This document shows, piece after piece, positions 45,411 through 56,756 of a stretch of 64,000 bases of DNA (the stretch's first letter is position 1; every line of letters starts with the position of its first letter). Under the pieces are notes generated by a model. The model had not been told where the DNA came from. It saw only the letters and a list, made by a program, of their open reading frames with translations, and searched no databases. This DNA is from Phoronis australis (taxonomy: Eukaryota; Phoronida; Phoronidae): the NCBI GenBank assembly GCA_002633005.1, contig NMRA01000007.1:1070811-1134810 (forward strand). Direction: 5' to 3'. Both the position numbers and the translations under genes were made by a program.

Positions 45411-46634
45411 CACGGTGTGAATAGCATACATATAGATTTTTATTGATTTCTAGTTTCAGAAAATAATATAGACTTTTATGAATTGACAGTCGCTAGTTAC
45501 TTAGATTTTTAAGAAAAAGATACTAGTTTAATTAGAGGTATATCTGACCTTAACCAGAATCGCATTATGCAATATATCAATATCTTTGGTAAGTATTTTT
45601 AAAGGGATACACGAGAGATACTAGTGGTGTTTTTGTAAATTTTATGTTTAGACTTTGGAATAAATCTGTTTACACTTCAGGAGGAATTGGATGAACGACC
45701 AGTTCTTCGCATATACTTTCAATTCTTCTTGTTCAAATTTAACTAGTTTCAAGGTTTGCGGTATTGAATATCCAATATTTTCCATTGCAACATCTTTCAC
45801 TCCGAACGAAATGTGTTATGAACCTCCTTCCACATAAATGGATTTCTTGTTGACCATTTTGAAAAACAATTATTCAAGAACACTTGCACTCCCATACCTA
45901 ACGACGTCGTATAGAGGTCGCAAGGTATTGTTTAACTTGCGACATTCATGCGACGGGCGTCAGCATGGTTATCACCTATGGGACACTACTATTGTTTTCC
46001 TTTGTTGGATATTACAATACAGGTAGCATAGATATGGTACGTTGGTGCACATCAGTCGGTTACCGATGAACGCTTGCCGTTATTCTTATTATAACAATGA
46101 CAAACAAAGTGGCCAATGAATACGTCAATCTACCGATCTCTATGCGACCAGCTTGCGACCTAGTTTCCCATACAAGTGCAAACGCTCAGACAATAGAACA
46201 AAATAATCAAAGCTTCGTTAATAGATTTTTGTCATATTATAACTTGTTTTTCGATGGAACGGTGAGCTTCTTCCACTCTGTAAGTTTTGAGACCCTCTGT
46301 AAACTGATGGGCCCAGAGAGGTGTCCGGTTCCACGTAAATGTACACGTATGCACTTTTGATTTGTTCAGAAAATAACATTATGAATACCCCGTTTGAAAT
46401 CCTCGATCGACCCACCTGCGTAATAAGAACATTAGTAGTCACAAACAACCCCTCCATGCAAGCCCCTTTTTGTCCAACATTAGCTTCCAAAGCAGGAATT
46501 GAGAAAAGACTTAATACGAAAAAGGTTGTTTGAAAACCATTCGATTGATTTTTTCTTTGTTATATACGAGTAGCTTACATGTAGCGACCACTGCCGGATG
46601 AATTTCCTGTTTTCACCCTTCATTTATTCAGTCT
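45411..46634. other. Downstream of GT31 gene 2; no gene recognised
   Basis: AT-rich sequence that should hold the 3' UTR of the minus-strand gene. Frames at 46097-46360 (+) and 46218-46490 (-) overlap each other and show no recognisable domain. Confidence 0.4.
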
Positions 46635-47819
46635 CTATATTTTTGTATAACGAGGTATATCTAGTGCGTATTTCTTGTTACGTCGAATCTGATGAACTTG
46701 CCGTCCCATAAAGTGAGCTTTCATTCTCTCCCAGTGTGATCTAATCTTTGCTGGTGGCAGTTCAAAACAAAACGACATACATTCTTCGCATGTTGCTATT
46801 GTTTCTGGGTTTCTCAAGAACTCCTGCCCGGTTCGGATAAACACAATCCTGTCCGTGCTAACGAGAGGAATTCGAAGTTTTTTGGCAACGAGGCTTAGAT
46901 AAACGTCGTCATGGTCAACGGCCTGTATATAGTTCATAGCAATGTTCATGTCCTGTGTGTATTGCATATTGAATATTAGAGTACCACCGGGGGCAATGGG
47001 AGGGTAGTCAGAAAAGGGGTACGTCTCTGGAGAAACAGACAGTTTCTTACTTGTATCATTGATTCTGTATGGCTTGTAATAACCTTTGAACCATCCCATA
47101 TGAAGTCTTTTCATTTGAACAATGAAAGGGGAACTCAACGTGTTAACTGTGTTCCACGGGTTTAAAAGAACGTCGTCGTCAGAAAAAATAACGTATTTAG
47201 CATTGGCACAATGTTTAGTAGTCCACTGTATGGCCATCATAACTTTCAAAGTTGATCTTTCGTAGCTATCGATGAAGCCCATTTGAAGTATATCGTGGTT
47301 AATCTTATGCTCCTTCTCAACGTTCCTATCCGCTTTGTTGGAGGCAGATCTTGCTATGAGAAATACTCGCTTCAGCTTAACTCCAGGTAAAACTTTCTCG
47401 TTGCCCCAAGTTTGTCGAATAGCTTGACGGCGATCAAGGGCAAGCGGCGTAGATTTCACGAGATAAATCATAAACGGCGGAATATTATCGTCGCACGCAG
47501 GAGGATGTAAAAGAATGTCTTGGTGGATCACGTTGAGTGGACGAATGTCAGTTTTGTGGCCATTCCGTACGTGGTAAATAATGTCATCCAAATCCACATT
47601 AATTGGGTAATGATGAAACAAAGCAAGAGAGTTGTTCGCTGATCCAGGATAAAATTTGGCTCCCGGCGGATCAAAAATTCTTTTCACGTGCCATACTTTT
47701 TCTCGCTTCCTTGATATCCAGGTTTTTGTATCCATGTTCCAAAACAAACTCATGGCCACAATAAAGGTACAGAATACCGAGACCAAAAATTTAGTACAAG
47801 TTACTTTGAAAAAAGGCAT
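46635..47819 (-). CDS. Beta-1,3-galactosyltransferase-like protein (GT31), gene 2
   Basis: Intronless paralogue of 28417-29583. The open frame extends upstream to an ATG at 47921 (428 codons), but the Met at 47819 is preferred: from there it aligns without gaps to gene 1 and gives a normal type II anchor (CTKFLVSVFCTFIVAMSLFW). It is then 394 residues. Motifs are RRQAIRQTWG, FSDDDVLLNPW, GGTLIFNMQY and DHDDVYLS. By my own ungapped count residues 41-220 are 127/180 identical to gene 1. Golgi glycan beta-1,3 sugar transfer is the expected role; the acceptor is unknown. All motifs are intact, so both copies look functional. No retrotransposition mark was looked for beyond the absence of introns, which is common in GT31 genes. 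Confidence 0.92.
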   Translation of the reverse strand: MPFFKVTCTKFLVSVFCTFIVAMSLFWNMDTKTWISRKREKVWHVKRIFDPPGAKFYPGSANNSLALFHHYPINVDLDDIIYHVRNGHKTDIRPLNVIHQDILLHPPACDDNIPPFMIYLVKSTPLALDRRQAIRQTWGNEKVLPGVKLKRVFLIARSASNKADRNVEKEHKINHDILQMGFIDSYERSTLKVMMAIQWTTKHCANAKYVIFSDDDVLLNPWNTVNTLSSPFIVQMKRLHMGWFKGYYKPYRINDTSKKLSVSPETYPFSDYPPIAPGGTLIFNMQYTQDMNIAMNYIQAVDHDDVYLSLVAKKLRIPLVSTDRIVFIRTGQEFLRNPETIATCEECMSFCFELPPAKIRSHWERMKAHFMGRQVHQIRRNKKYALDIPRYTKI

Positions 47820-47945
47820 TTGTGCCCGAGCTCCGTTTGTCAAATGCAGTAGTGGAGAAGTGTAATTACAGAGCACACACACTGTCAGCTGTGTTTGGTT
47901 TATACGAACGATCGAGTACATACAGGGTACGGTGTTTATTCTATT
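47820..47945 (-). other. Possible 5' extension/5' UTR of GT31 gene 2
   Basis: In frame with the gene from ATG 47921. The extra 34 residues (MYSIVRINQTQLTVC...) have no match in gene 1 and would place residues before the anchor, so this is more likely UTR. Confidence 0.5.
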
Positions 47946-48074
47946 AATTCGTACACTGTATTAGTTCGTACAGGACCCTTGAAACATGCCGTTTGTCTCC
48001 AATAGTTCGTACAGTAGGCGTCCGAGGGAAAAATAGTTCGTACACATATTTGCATCGGAGAAATAATTCGTACA
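47946..48074 (-). promoter_or_regulatory. Cluster of five TGTACGAA motifs upstream of GT31 gene 2
   Basis: On the minus strand tgtacgaa(t/c)t occurs at 47946, 47963, 48004, 48035 and 48065 (plus-strand aRttcgtaca), spaced 17, 41, 31 and 30 bp. The nearest lies 127 bp from the preferred ATG. Two more (one with a mismatch) lie near 48606 and 48637 in a 70-bp direct repeat. Either a transcription factor site cluster or the end of an unrecognised repeat. Confidence 0.45.
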
Positions 48075-48676
48075 AGCTTTTTGGGTCGGTAAAACGATAA
48101 TTTTCATTCTTATAAAAGAACACAAATCAATAAGCGCCAATTCTAATCAGGTGATCGTAACCCGTTATTTGCTTTACTACACTAGCATAGAGCTCGAAAA
48201 GTCGTTTTTCAGATCGCCATTTTTGGCAACAGAAAATGGGGAAATAGCGCTAAGATTTTCCAGAATGTCATAACGGCGGATTTTCCCAACAAGGATCTGT
48301 TACCCCAGATTAGTACTACAGGAATAAATTTACAAAACTGCGGAGGAACAGTACCGTGCTGTCCCGTAGTCTTGTTAGAGCTGATTCCGGTGACAGTAGT
48401 GCGCAGACAACACATGACTATGCAGTGCTCCAGTTTGATTGCAACTTTTCTCACGTGGCGAAGTTCGCGCGTGCAATCTTGAAGATGAGAACCGGAGGTA
48501 AGCGGACATGAGCCAGTCGTCAATCAAAAGTTACTGCAAGGGCATTACTCAATAGCCAAGTATTTGCTTAATATTTTATGACAGTGGGGGTCTTAGGGAA
48601 AAAATACTTCGTACAGTAGGTGGTCGAGCGAAAAATAGTTTGTACACGTATCTTTGTCGGTAAAAATAACTTGTAA
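48003..48676. repeat. Pair of 70-bp direct repeats about 600 bp apart
   Basis: 48003-48073 and 48605-48676 share gtacagtagg, then cgagcgaaaaatagtt/cgagggaaaaatagtt, tacac and tcgg. The orientation is the same, as for duplicated ends or a decayed direct-repeat-bounded element. The DNA between has no recognisable ORF. Confidence 0.65.
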
Positions 48677-49026
48677 TCAAATCGCCAATTATTCGGGTAA
48701 TCGGTGACTAGCTCTAACCAGCAATGCCTACTCAGCGAGTACGCGCTAGTTCGGTGTCGGTTGTAATCAATTCGGCGCTAGACATGCGCTACCTGAAATT
48801 TGGAAATGCGAGCCGAGACTAGTCATTTCGTATCAAGTCGCACATGCGACCTGGAAATTCCTAAGAACGCGAGCCTAGACTAGCTTTTGGCGGCAAGTCA
48901 CCTGTCACTCACATATGTTGCTGTCAATGTAACTTGCACTCCAGCGATTCAAGCGTGGGAACATACACTTCAAAGTCGCACATCCACGAGAATACCGACA
49001 GTGCTGAGAGATTATACCTGCCTCCC

Positions 49027-49168
49027 ATTCATTAACGCTAGGACCTCGCTAAAAACGAGACTTCGCGAGATTCTTGACGTGAGATATTGTCACGTATTTT
49101 AAATGAGAGCACGTGACTTTGGCTAGATTTTAGCTAGGTCCTAGTGTAGGTCCTAGCGTCACTGAACG
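49027..49168. mobile_element. Palindromic MITE, copy 3
   Basis: The left end cattaacgctaggacctcgc and the right end gtaggtcctagcgtcactga are inverted repeats. The right arm carries a 12-bp duplication (gtaggtcctag repeated). Family of 12987-13121 and 27596-27727. Confidence 0.85.
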
Positions 49169-50327
49169 CACACCTGCTCGACTCTGTACCAGTTAAGTTT
49201 CAGCGACCCAGGTGTTAATTTACTTAACAAGGAACTTAGACCCCGTGGGGTTATAAAAGACCCGTTGCTTTGCGATATTGATTGAGCCCAATGTTACCCA
49301 GAATCGCGTGGCTCTAGGCTCGATGTTCGAGGCCAGTAGCCACCTTCCAGCGATCTTTTTTATTCTTCTCTCCTTACAACCCCCTCCTACTAGCGCCAAT
49401 TTTCATTTCCCAGGTCGCCAGTCTACCACGTAGATTTTTCAGGCTCGATTTTATGGGAAGAATTTTGTTCCGGCTAAAGCTGGCCAGTGTAGAAACAAAA
49501 TTATTCGGGTGGCTATACACTGCAGGTAGGTGGAAACTATATCTACACAGACAGGCCTAGGCGAAGCAGTTTGATCCAAGAAATTGTATCGTCGTAATAG
49601 CATTTCTCACTATTGCAGTCATTTCGTTTCTTATTGCCGCAAACATTCACATATAGTATTCGTCTATAACATCTTTGATTTTTTAGGAAATACGGTAAGC
49701 GCCTACTGCTCTACTAAGCTAAGTTTTGAGAAATTTCAATTAAGCACCAGGGCACACAACAACAACTGCCAGCGACATTGATAAAATCTGCTAACGCAAA
49801 ACATGGCTTGCATTTTTTTATTATTTCAAGATCACACACAAATACCCAGTAACCGTAGGCAGCAAATTAACCCTGTGAGGCACACTGTCCTTTCCGTCGC
49901 CACGGCATCCGCGGTAACCCGGCAAAATACATTTCCAGAAAACTAAGTCGGGGAAATTTCATCAAAGTAGGGAGAACCTGACACCTTTCCGTGAGGTATG
50001 AGAATTGTTCAAAATCCGAGAGCTTCCCTTCTAAATCGAATTGGGAGTGTTGGCAAAACCACCGTCACATTTCTGTGGCCTGATTTTTTGAATGCGTGTT
50101 TTATCTATTGCACTGCAGTCGGAAAATAAGTGCAGGAGACGACATTGCAGAAAGCGGAGGTTCCGAAGGCGGCGTGGTTCCTGAAGTTTGTGAACTTGGG
50201 ACTGAGAAAATAAAGTGACAAAGAGTTCAAGTATTGTATTTTGAAATAAATCCATCACTCAAACAATTTCAATATGGTTGCGGTATCGTGAAGCAGACAC
50301 GTTTCTAAGCTGAATTCTCGGCATACT
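49169..50327. other. No gene recognised
   Basis: Intergenic sequence without a recognisable ORF or repeat ends. Confidence 0.45.
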
Positions 50328-50603
50328 TTACTCAGCATAATAGTGAATTTTTGTGCAATAGTTGGGTGCTCGAGTAGGGGTGACAGAGATGTTTCGTAGT
50401 TCTATCGTTTTCCAAATGATATTGACCATCAAGGGGAATAAACCGAAGGGTAGTCTCGGAATAGGGCAGTCGAACCAATTTTTTTCCTTTTGAAGAAATT
50501 CTTCAATATCATCGGAAAGATAATGCCTCCCACACAACAAAATATCAAATTCGGGTTGAGTAATGCAAAAATATTGCAACTTTTGTGGCGAAATTTGGGT
50601 CAC
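50328..50603 (-). CDS. Hypothetical small ORF, 91 codons
   Basis: Reads MTQISPQKLQYFCITQPEFD, CGRHYLSDDIEEFLQKEKNW and CPIPRLPFGLFPL. I recognise no family. Upstream on the minus strand there is an overlapping frame starting in aagatggccgaac, an ATG in a YY1-like context, that runs only 26 codons. It could be a first exon, a relic, or chance. No second copy was noticed in the window. Confidence 0.2.
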   Translation of the reverse strand: MTQISPQKLQYFCITQPEFDILLCGRHYLSDDIEEFLQKEKNWFDCPIPRLPFGLFPLMVNIIWKTIELRNISVTPTRAPNYCTKIHYYAE

Positions 50604-52984
50604 TTGTTTGGATCGGTTCGGCCATCTTGGACGACAGCGGCATAAGTAACGAGTCTAAAACTCTTTATAAATTATTTTCACCAATAGTTTACAGGGAAAT
50701 TTATTGAGACATATCTTGACCTACTATTCTGTACGATTCGATGCCTTTTACTAGAATTAAGTCACGCAGATGTTACTTATTGAGAGATCAAGAGCTCACA
50801 ATACAGACACGTTCAACCGGCTACTTTGTAATCCGTGAAGATTTAACCATGATACACTTTGATAAACGCTTTTATAAAAAAGCAACGCTGTACAGTTTTC
50901 AGGCTTTTGTGCTAAAAATATAAGGAAGATTCATTATTTCACTGTGAATTGCCCATTCATTTGAAAATTCATAAATTTCAAAAGCGTCAAATTTATCTTC
51001 GCGCCCACAATTCTTCGGTTACACGCCCACAATTCTTCGGTTACATGTATACAATCGATTGGTGCTTTATTTAGAAGGGGGTTGGGCTCTCAAAATTGGA
51101 CGAAGGAAATTTTATTTTCATTTTTTGATGTGGGATTTTCCGATTCATAAATTAAAATATTACTAAAATGAGACTTGTTCTGATTCAAGAATTTTGACCT
51201 TATTTTCACACCTTTTTATTGAGCCTATTCTATTGCCGAAATAAGGCAAAATTGGTCAATTGCCGATACCGTCCATTTAGCGTGGGGTGAATTTTGAACT
51301 CGAGGTCGAGTGCAAACGTCCCGTGGTGTATGAAAATATAGTTGAAGTCCGAGCAAATTTTTTGAAATTAGGACAGTGGATGTTTCTGGACCAATTAATG
51401 AGAGTTTTATTTCACAAATTAACTTTTCACGGGCGTTAAAATTTTTAAACTTGAGCAATATGTTCCCCCGTTTCTTTGTCCCTATGTTGCTATGTTCCCC
51501 GCCTCGATTTTCCCCCATTTCGATGGCGGAATTTTATAAGGTGCTAAGCCTCCGATAAATGGCAATAATGGTCATACGTAAGCCGATCACCAGCAGCGAA
51601 CAACTCGCGCTAACTCAGCACGCTATCCTTAACCATCGCCTTTGCTTGTCCAACACGGATACTGATGACGTAATTTCAAACACTCCATACCGAATGACCA
51701 TTGCAATTGTCGTTTTTTTACTTATTTTGACAAGAAATCACTGGGTTGCCTGGAACGGTTCCTCACGAGTCTCGCTTTTTGAACAAAAACGAAAATGAAG
51801 CAGTAAATTTAGACTTCATTTGATAACTCGAACTTACAGCTTTAACGCTGGGGTCATCAGGTGCAAACTAGGATTAGACAGTCCTCCACGTAAACCATAA
51901 AATACCCAATATACTCAAGCAAAGAATAAGAGACACTGGTGAATTCATGGTATCATTTTCCATCTAGTAGCCTATATCAACTGGCAAAAGTGCAATCACG
52001 CAGCCAGGAGCGCGACAGATGTTCTTTTTGTAGTAACACTGTGTTCAATAAGACATTTGAGGCATTTATTAGCACAGAGCGACTATTGATTAATATTTTC
52101 CACACGTGTTTCAAGCAATTAAGAACTTCAACATAATATAGAATTAATATGAAGGTTTATTTATATGTGCATTAACTGGAACAAAACAGAGGTTCAAGAG
52201 CATGAACAGGGGTACGTCGTTGGTGTACGAGCGCCCGTAATCAAGAGAAGTAATATTTTGATGTAATTGTCCGAACGTACGTGTACCTTCTCTGCCCCTC
52301 CAGTAACTACCATAAATGCTACGATGATCGTTTTTGGGATGTGCGTCGACCGTACATTGAAATAGAGTTTGTAAACATTTTCATAGAATTTTAAACGCGT
52401 TAACTGTGACTTGTTCCCTAATCCAACTAATACTGACCTTTCTCCAAATCTCTGAAAAGTACTTGTTCGCGTCTGAGAGAAAGGTTTATGGGAAACTTAA
52501 AATTGAAAGCGCCACACGTCTCTACGTCTGAGTATGCTTTCTCGCTAGCTACTTTACTGAGAGTTTGCACTCTTCCCATACCAGCGTTCCCAGTGCTACC
52601 ATTTCCGTGCGCTGTGACAGAGGGTAGATTTCCCACTGGTCATCGCGCAGACGACTCCACACGGGTTATTTGTTAAAAAGTTCTGTGACGTCATATACTG
52701 TCTTGATGGAAAATTGTTCAGGGAAGTGTGACCTAAAGTTTGAACCCTTTCATCGGTACCTTGACATTTTGAATTTGAGTACTTAGCGCACTCTATATCG
52801 CGTATTTAGCAACACTTTTGTAAATTTCTTGTGCAATTCCCACGGTTGTTCAGCGTGCTATTGAACGTATGTCCAAAAAGGTGAAGCGTTACATGTAACA
52901 AGATTTTGTTGCCAAGTTCATTTTTAAGGAATATTTCAAATTTGCGTCAAAAATCCCTCACCGCTTTTCAATCAATCTTATTAA
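50604..52984. other. No gene recognised
   Basis: Frames are under 100 codons and carry no known domain. A 22-bp tandem duplication (cgcccacaattcttcggtta, plus ca) lies at 51001-51046. Confidence 0.45.
51001..51046. repeat. Tandem duplication, 22 bp x 2
   Basis: cgcccacaattcttcggtta plus ca occurs twice directly in tandem. Confidence 0.9.
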
Positions 52985-53280
52985 GAGGCCTGCAACGAGT
53001 TAAACAGACGAAGTTGCAATATTGAAAGCGGTTATCTGCCACTGAAACAGAATTGAACCTGCTCACCAGGTATTTTTATGGTTTGTTCGTAAAGATTTCT
53101 ATTTTCTGTTCATATCAAAGCATTTTCTTTTAGTTTCATATTTAAAAAAGCCATCTGTCAACTGTTCGCCACTTCGTCGATTTTTCTTCCACAAGGCTAA
53201 GCACGCCTCCTTATTTGGTATGGCAAGACATAGGCGTAGTACATTTCCCTTATTTGACCTCACAGGCCCGTAGGAAGGCA
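52985..53280 (-). repeat. Dispersed repeat with possible coding relic, copy 2
   Basis: Reverse-orientation homologue of 23290-23700. The minus frame reads GNVLRLCLAIPNKEACLALW then KKNRRSGEQLTDGFFKYETK, 60 codons open, longer than in copy 1. The conserved frame suggests a former transposon protein of unknown family. Confidence 0.6.
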
Positions 53281-53407
53281 AAAATTATTGGGGGGGGGAC
53301 ACAAACCATTTCGACGTCGCCAAATAACACGCCACCACCTCCGCTACCCCCCCCCCCCCCCCCTCGCTCCCGTCCTTCCGATGCCACCATATTTATACAG
53401 AATCTCC

Positions 53408-53564
53408 CACGTGGGGAGTTAGGGGGCCAAGAGGCAATGACCCCCCTAAAATTCTCCCAGATTTCATTTGGCAGTTTGGAGGTGCCAATTTCTGACTGGT
53501 AAAACCCTGACTAATACTCTGCCCTACCCCCCCCTCCCCACTCAAAATCATGGATCCGCCTCTC
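53408..53564. mobile_element. hAT-like MITE (family 2), third copy
   Basis: Homologous to 33621-33779 in the same orientation (gggggccaag, cccctaaaatt, tttggcagtt, aatactctgccct, gatccgcc). The left end (cacgtggggagttaggg) is altered. A 15-base C-run lies about 45 bp to the left. Confidence 0.7.
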
Positions 53565-55664
53565 GAACAATCCCGGGGGTCCAGCCATTAAGAATTGAGT
53601 AACCGTGAACCAACACGGAGAATAAGAATGGGCTTAGGACCAGTACACTGACCTGTAGCGAGGAGTTGCCTCAAGTAGATAGCTGAGATCTAACTGTGAA
53701 AATACGAAATTCCCGATGAACTAAAGCTAGTTGCTGGTCAGCTCAACTATGATTCACTTGAGACAGGCAGCTCGTACCGGCCGTCTGCGTTCGTTCTAAG
53801 GTCAAGATTTGTTATGTTGTGATCCAGTTTCTGGAAAACTATATTTTACTATGGTCATTCTTTGAAAGTTTTTTTGAAAAGATATGGGGTCCCGAAGTCC
53901 CTGGTATAGTGCCTTTGGGGTTGTTTCAAAATCCCCAGTTGAAACACGACCGTTTTTTCAGTTTCTGGTGGCTGGGGAAAACGATCATAGTGTGTTCCAA
54001 AAATGTACACACTTCCTGAACACTTGCAGTTCGAATTCATTCCTTGTGGTTATCACTGAGAGTCTGCACGTCCTACTGCATGGTTACATGTTATTTTTAA
54101 CGTGGATACGTCAATAAGGAAAAGCAATCAATTCAGGTTTGAAGAAAAAAATTCATTACTCAATGCTACTGGAAACTAAAAACACCAAGGAACTGCGATG
54201 ACAACCTTTCCAAGAAATGAGTTTAATTTTATTTATTTAAGGATTTTTAAAACGTTTTTTTTTCTATCTACAGTTTGTGTGTACGAATTTCATCAGTGTC
54301 TTTGAGAGTTATTCTAGATATGCAAAAATCGACTAAGTGTACTTTACTATTTGGGGATCGGATTATAGAGTTTTTCCAACTTCAGGCAGCAATTAAATTC
54401 ACTGAATTATCACCAATTCTTACAAAATTAGCTTCTAATTGTCAAAAATCATCTATGAATCTATCGATGTTCGTAGACACATAAACAAGTAAATCAGAAA
54501 CCAACGAATTTTTTTATCAAACAGGAATGTTATGCGCAATTTCCGCATGCATGCTCGCAGACTTTTGACGGGTAACCGGGGGAATATGGGAGATGGGGTA
54601 TTCGTATTAATGTGTGTTTTCAGAGGTACCTTTAACGGTTCACGAGGTAAACTTTAACTTCACTGACAAAAAAAAACGTTGAAATCGTTGTTTATGATTG
54701 ATTGAGTTCTTTGAGTACCCCTTTCGACGTGCACACGATCATTACAAATAGCAGCCTAGACAGCAGTGTTTTCCACAAGTGTGAATTCCTTACAAACAAC
54801 TCATAATAAAACTCGTCAAGAAATACTATTCTTGTGATACTACCGGAAACAGTAACATTATTTTATAACTAACCATCGGAAATGGTCATTTTGTCTAATT
54901 CACATGTAGTGGTCTTTACGTTCTTCAAAATTTCACCCTTTCGATGGCGGCAATCCTACTGTATATTTTCAAATTATTGATTGTTTGGGTCGATTGTCAG
55001 TGCTGTGCAAGTATGTTTTGTGTTTTTTTTTTTGATGAATTTGGAATCTCAGCTTCCCTCGTGAATACTTGGCAGTGTCGGGATTACATACAGGGGTTAG
55101 TGGGCTATTCTATATTTATGGTCATGACCATGGATATAGAGTGTCTACCTATGTACCGCTATTCCATATTAAGGTCATGACCACGGATTTAGATTGTCTA
55201 TATTTATATAGCGAGCTACGACACTTAGTATAACCAAAACATAGGAACTAGCGCCTGTACTTTGTCTAACAAGTGGGTGAGACGAACTCTTTCGGGAATA
55301 TTTTTTTCTATTTGGATTTGATGTCTTACACCTTGAAGCTTGTAATGCACCAAGGTCAGTCAATGAATGTATATTGTGTTTATTGAAATACCTTTAGGCA
55401 ATCATTAGTTTTAGCAGAATTATTAAAGTTTGACTTGTGGCAATATTGCGTAGCGTTTTAAGACACATGTTCATATTGACGTCATTCAGCATTTAATTCC
55501 AAAATTCAATGCGCCACTGCCACGGATATTCGTCAAGTTTCATATATGTAACCCCCCTCTTGTTGCAACAACTAACTACACATGGTTTCTAGAAAGTTTT
55601 AATGTTTCAATTTACGTTTAGCAACTATAAGAGACGAAACGTGAAGTAATTACAGAAATTCATC
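53565..55664. other. No gene recognised
   Basis: Two kilobases of intergenic sequence; no ORF with a known domain. Imperfect tandem copies with ggtcatgacca palindromes lie at 55108-55205. Confidence 0.45.
55108..55205. repeat. Imperfect tandem pair carrying ggtcatgacc palindromes
   Basis: ctattctatatttatggtca and ctattccatattaaggtca begin two units of about 50 bp, each with ggtcatgacca followed by ggat.tagattgtcta. The palindrome resembles an inverted nuclear-receptor half-site pair (AGGTCA with no spacer), which may be chance. Confidence 0.6.
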
Positions 55665-55684
55665 AGCAGTAATAGAATGGCTGC

Positions 55685-55742
55685 AGGACGGGATTGAACT
55701 GGAACCCTCTGGTACACACTTCGGGCCGGCAGGTGGCACTAG
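55685..55742 (-). repeat. tRNA-derived SINE fragment
   Basis: On the minus strand gtgccacctgccggcccgaa followed by gagggttccagttcaatccc looks like the anticodon side and B box of a tRNA-like SINE. The A box side is not clear. Confidence 0.45.
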
Positions 55743-56292
55743 TGAATTATTAATTAAAATGCGTTTGCCTGACTTATTTGAATGAATCTATGCAATATTT
55801 CTGATGCTAAAATGTTTAGTGCCGCTGATTACAAATTGTTGTGTCGCCTCTCCCTCCCAGAAGTCCGTGCCCTGACTGTTGCATACTTCTGTAGGCATTA
55901 TACATTGCTCCTTGCTTGTTCAAAGGCTTAGTTTTGCCCCTCACATTTACCGTCAATCTTAATGAAGTTGTACGTAACAAAATAGACATTGTGTAGNAAC
56001 CCTCTGGTACAACACTTCGGGCCGGCAGGTGGCACCAGTGAATTATTAATTAAAATGCGTTTGCCTGACTTATTTGAATGAATCTATGCAATATTTCTGA
56101 TGCTAAAATGTTTAGTGCCGCTGATTACAAATTGTTGTGTCGCCTCTCCCTCCCAGAAGTCCGTGCCCTGACTGTTGCATACTTCTGTAGGCATTATACA
56201 TTGCTCCTTGCTTGTTCAAAGGCTTAGTTTTGCCCCTCACATTTACCGTCAATCTTAATGAAGTTGTACGTAACAAAATAGACATTGTGTAG
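55703..56292. repeat. 294-bp direct duplication split by a single N (likely assembly artefact)
   Basis: 55703-55996 and 55998-56292 are the same sequence, starting aaccctctggtac and ending gacattgtgtag, with only two differences seen: one inserted a and one t/c change. The only base between is N at 55997. This is what a scaffold shows when two overlapping contigs or haplotypes are joined without merging. Confidence 0.9.
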
Positions 56293-56648
56293 TGTTCGTC
56301 TTCTTCACTGTAGTAATCATATTTTCTAAACTTAGAATAAGTAATGCTTGTGTAAAAATCTCGCACCTCCATTTTGGTTGATATGAATTCTGATGAGACT
56401 GATCATCGTTCACATTTATCCGTCTGATCATCGTTTACAGCATTATTCCTAGGATCGTTTTTGGTCAGTGACAAGAATTCGTATAAATCACTGGGGTTGA
56501 TGAAAAAACTTAGATTCTATATTACACCATTCGTTAATATTAACTCCTATCAACATCTTATAACATGTCATACCATTCTTAGAAACAGTCGAAATTTATC
56601 TATTTTAAAGAATCATTTGTAATAAATTTTATCAACCATAATTGATTG

Positions 56649-56756
56649 TGTGCCCCTGTCGTGCACGGGCAGACATACTGTCTGTGTACACCTGTCGTGC
56701 ACGCGCAGATATAGTGCCTGTGTGCACTTGTCCTGCACGCGCAGATATACATGTAT
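56649..56756. repeat. Tandem repeat, 3 x about 36 bp
   Basis: Three units of the form gtgcaccTGTCGTGCACGCG followed by cagatata.tg.ctgt. The words gtcgtgcacg.gcaga are shared by all. Confidence 0.85.

Noticed and set aside
55160-55185. Nuclear-receptor palindromic response element (AGGTCATGACC)
   Set aside because: The match is good but lies in an imperfect tandem repeat with no nearby gene, so chance is likely.
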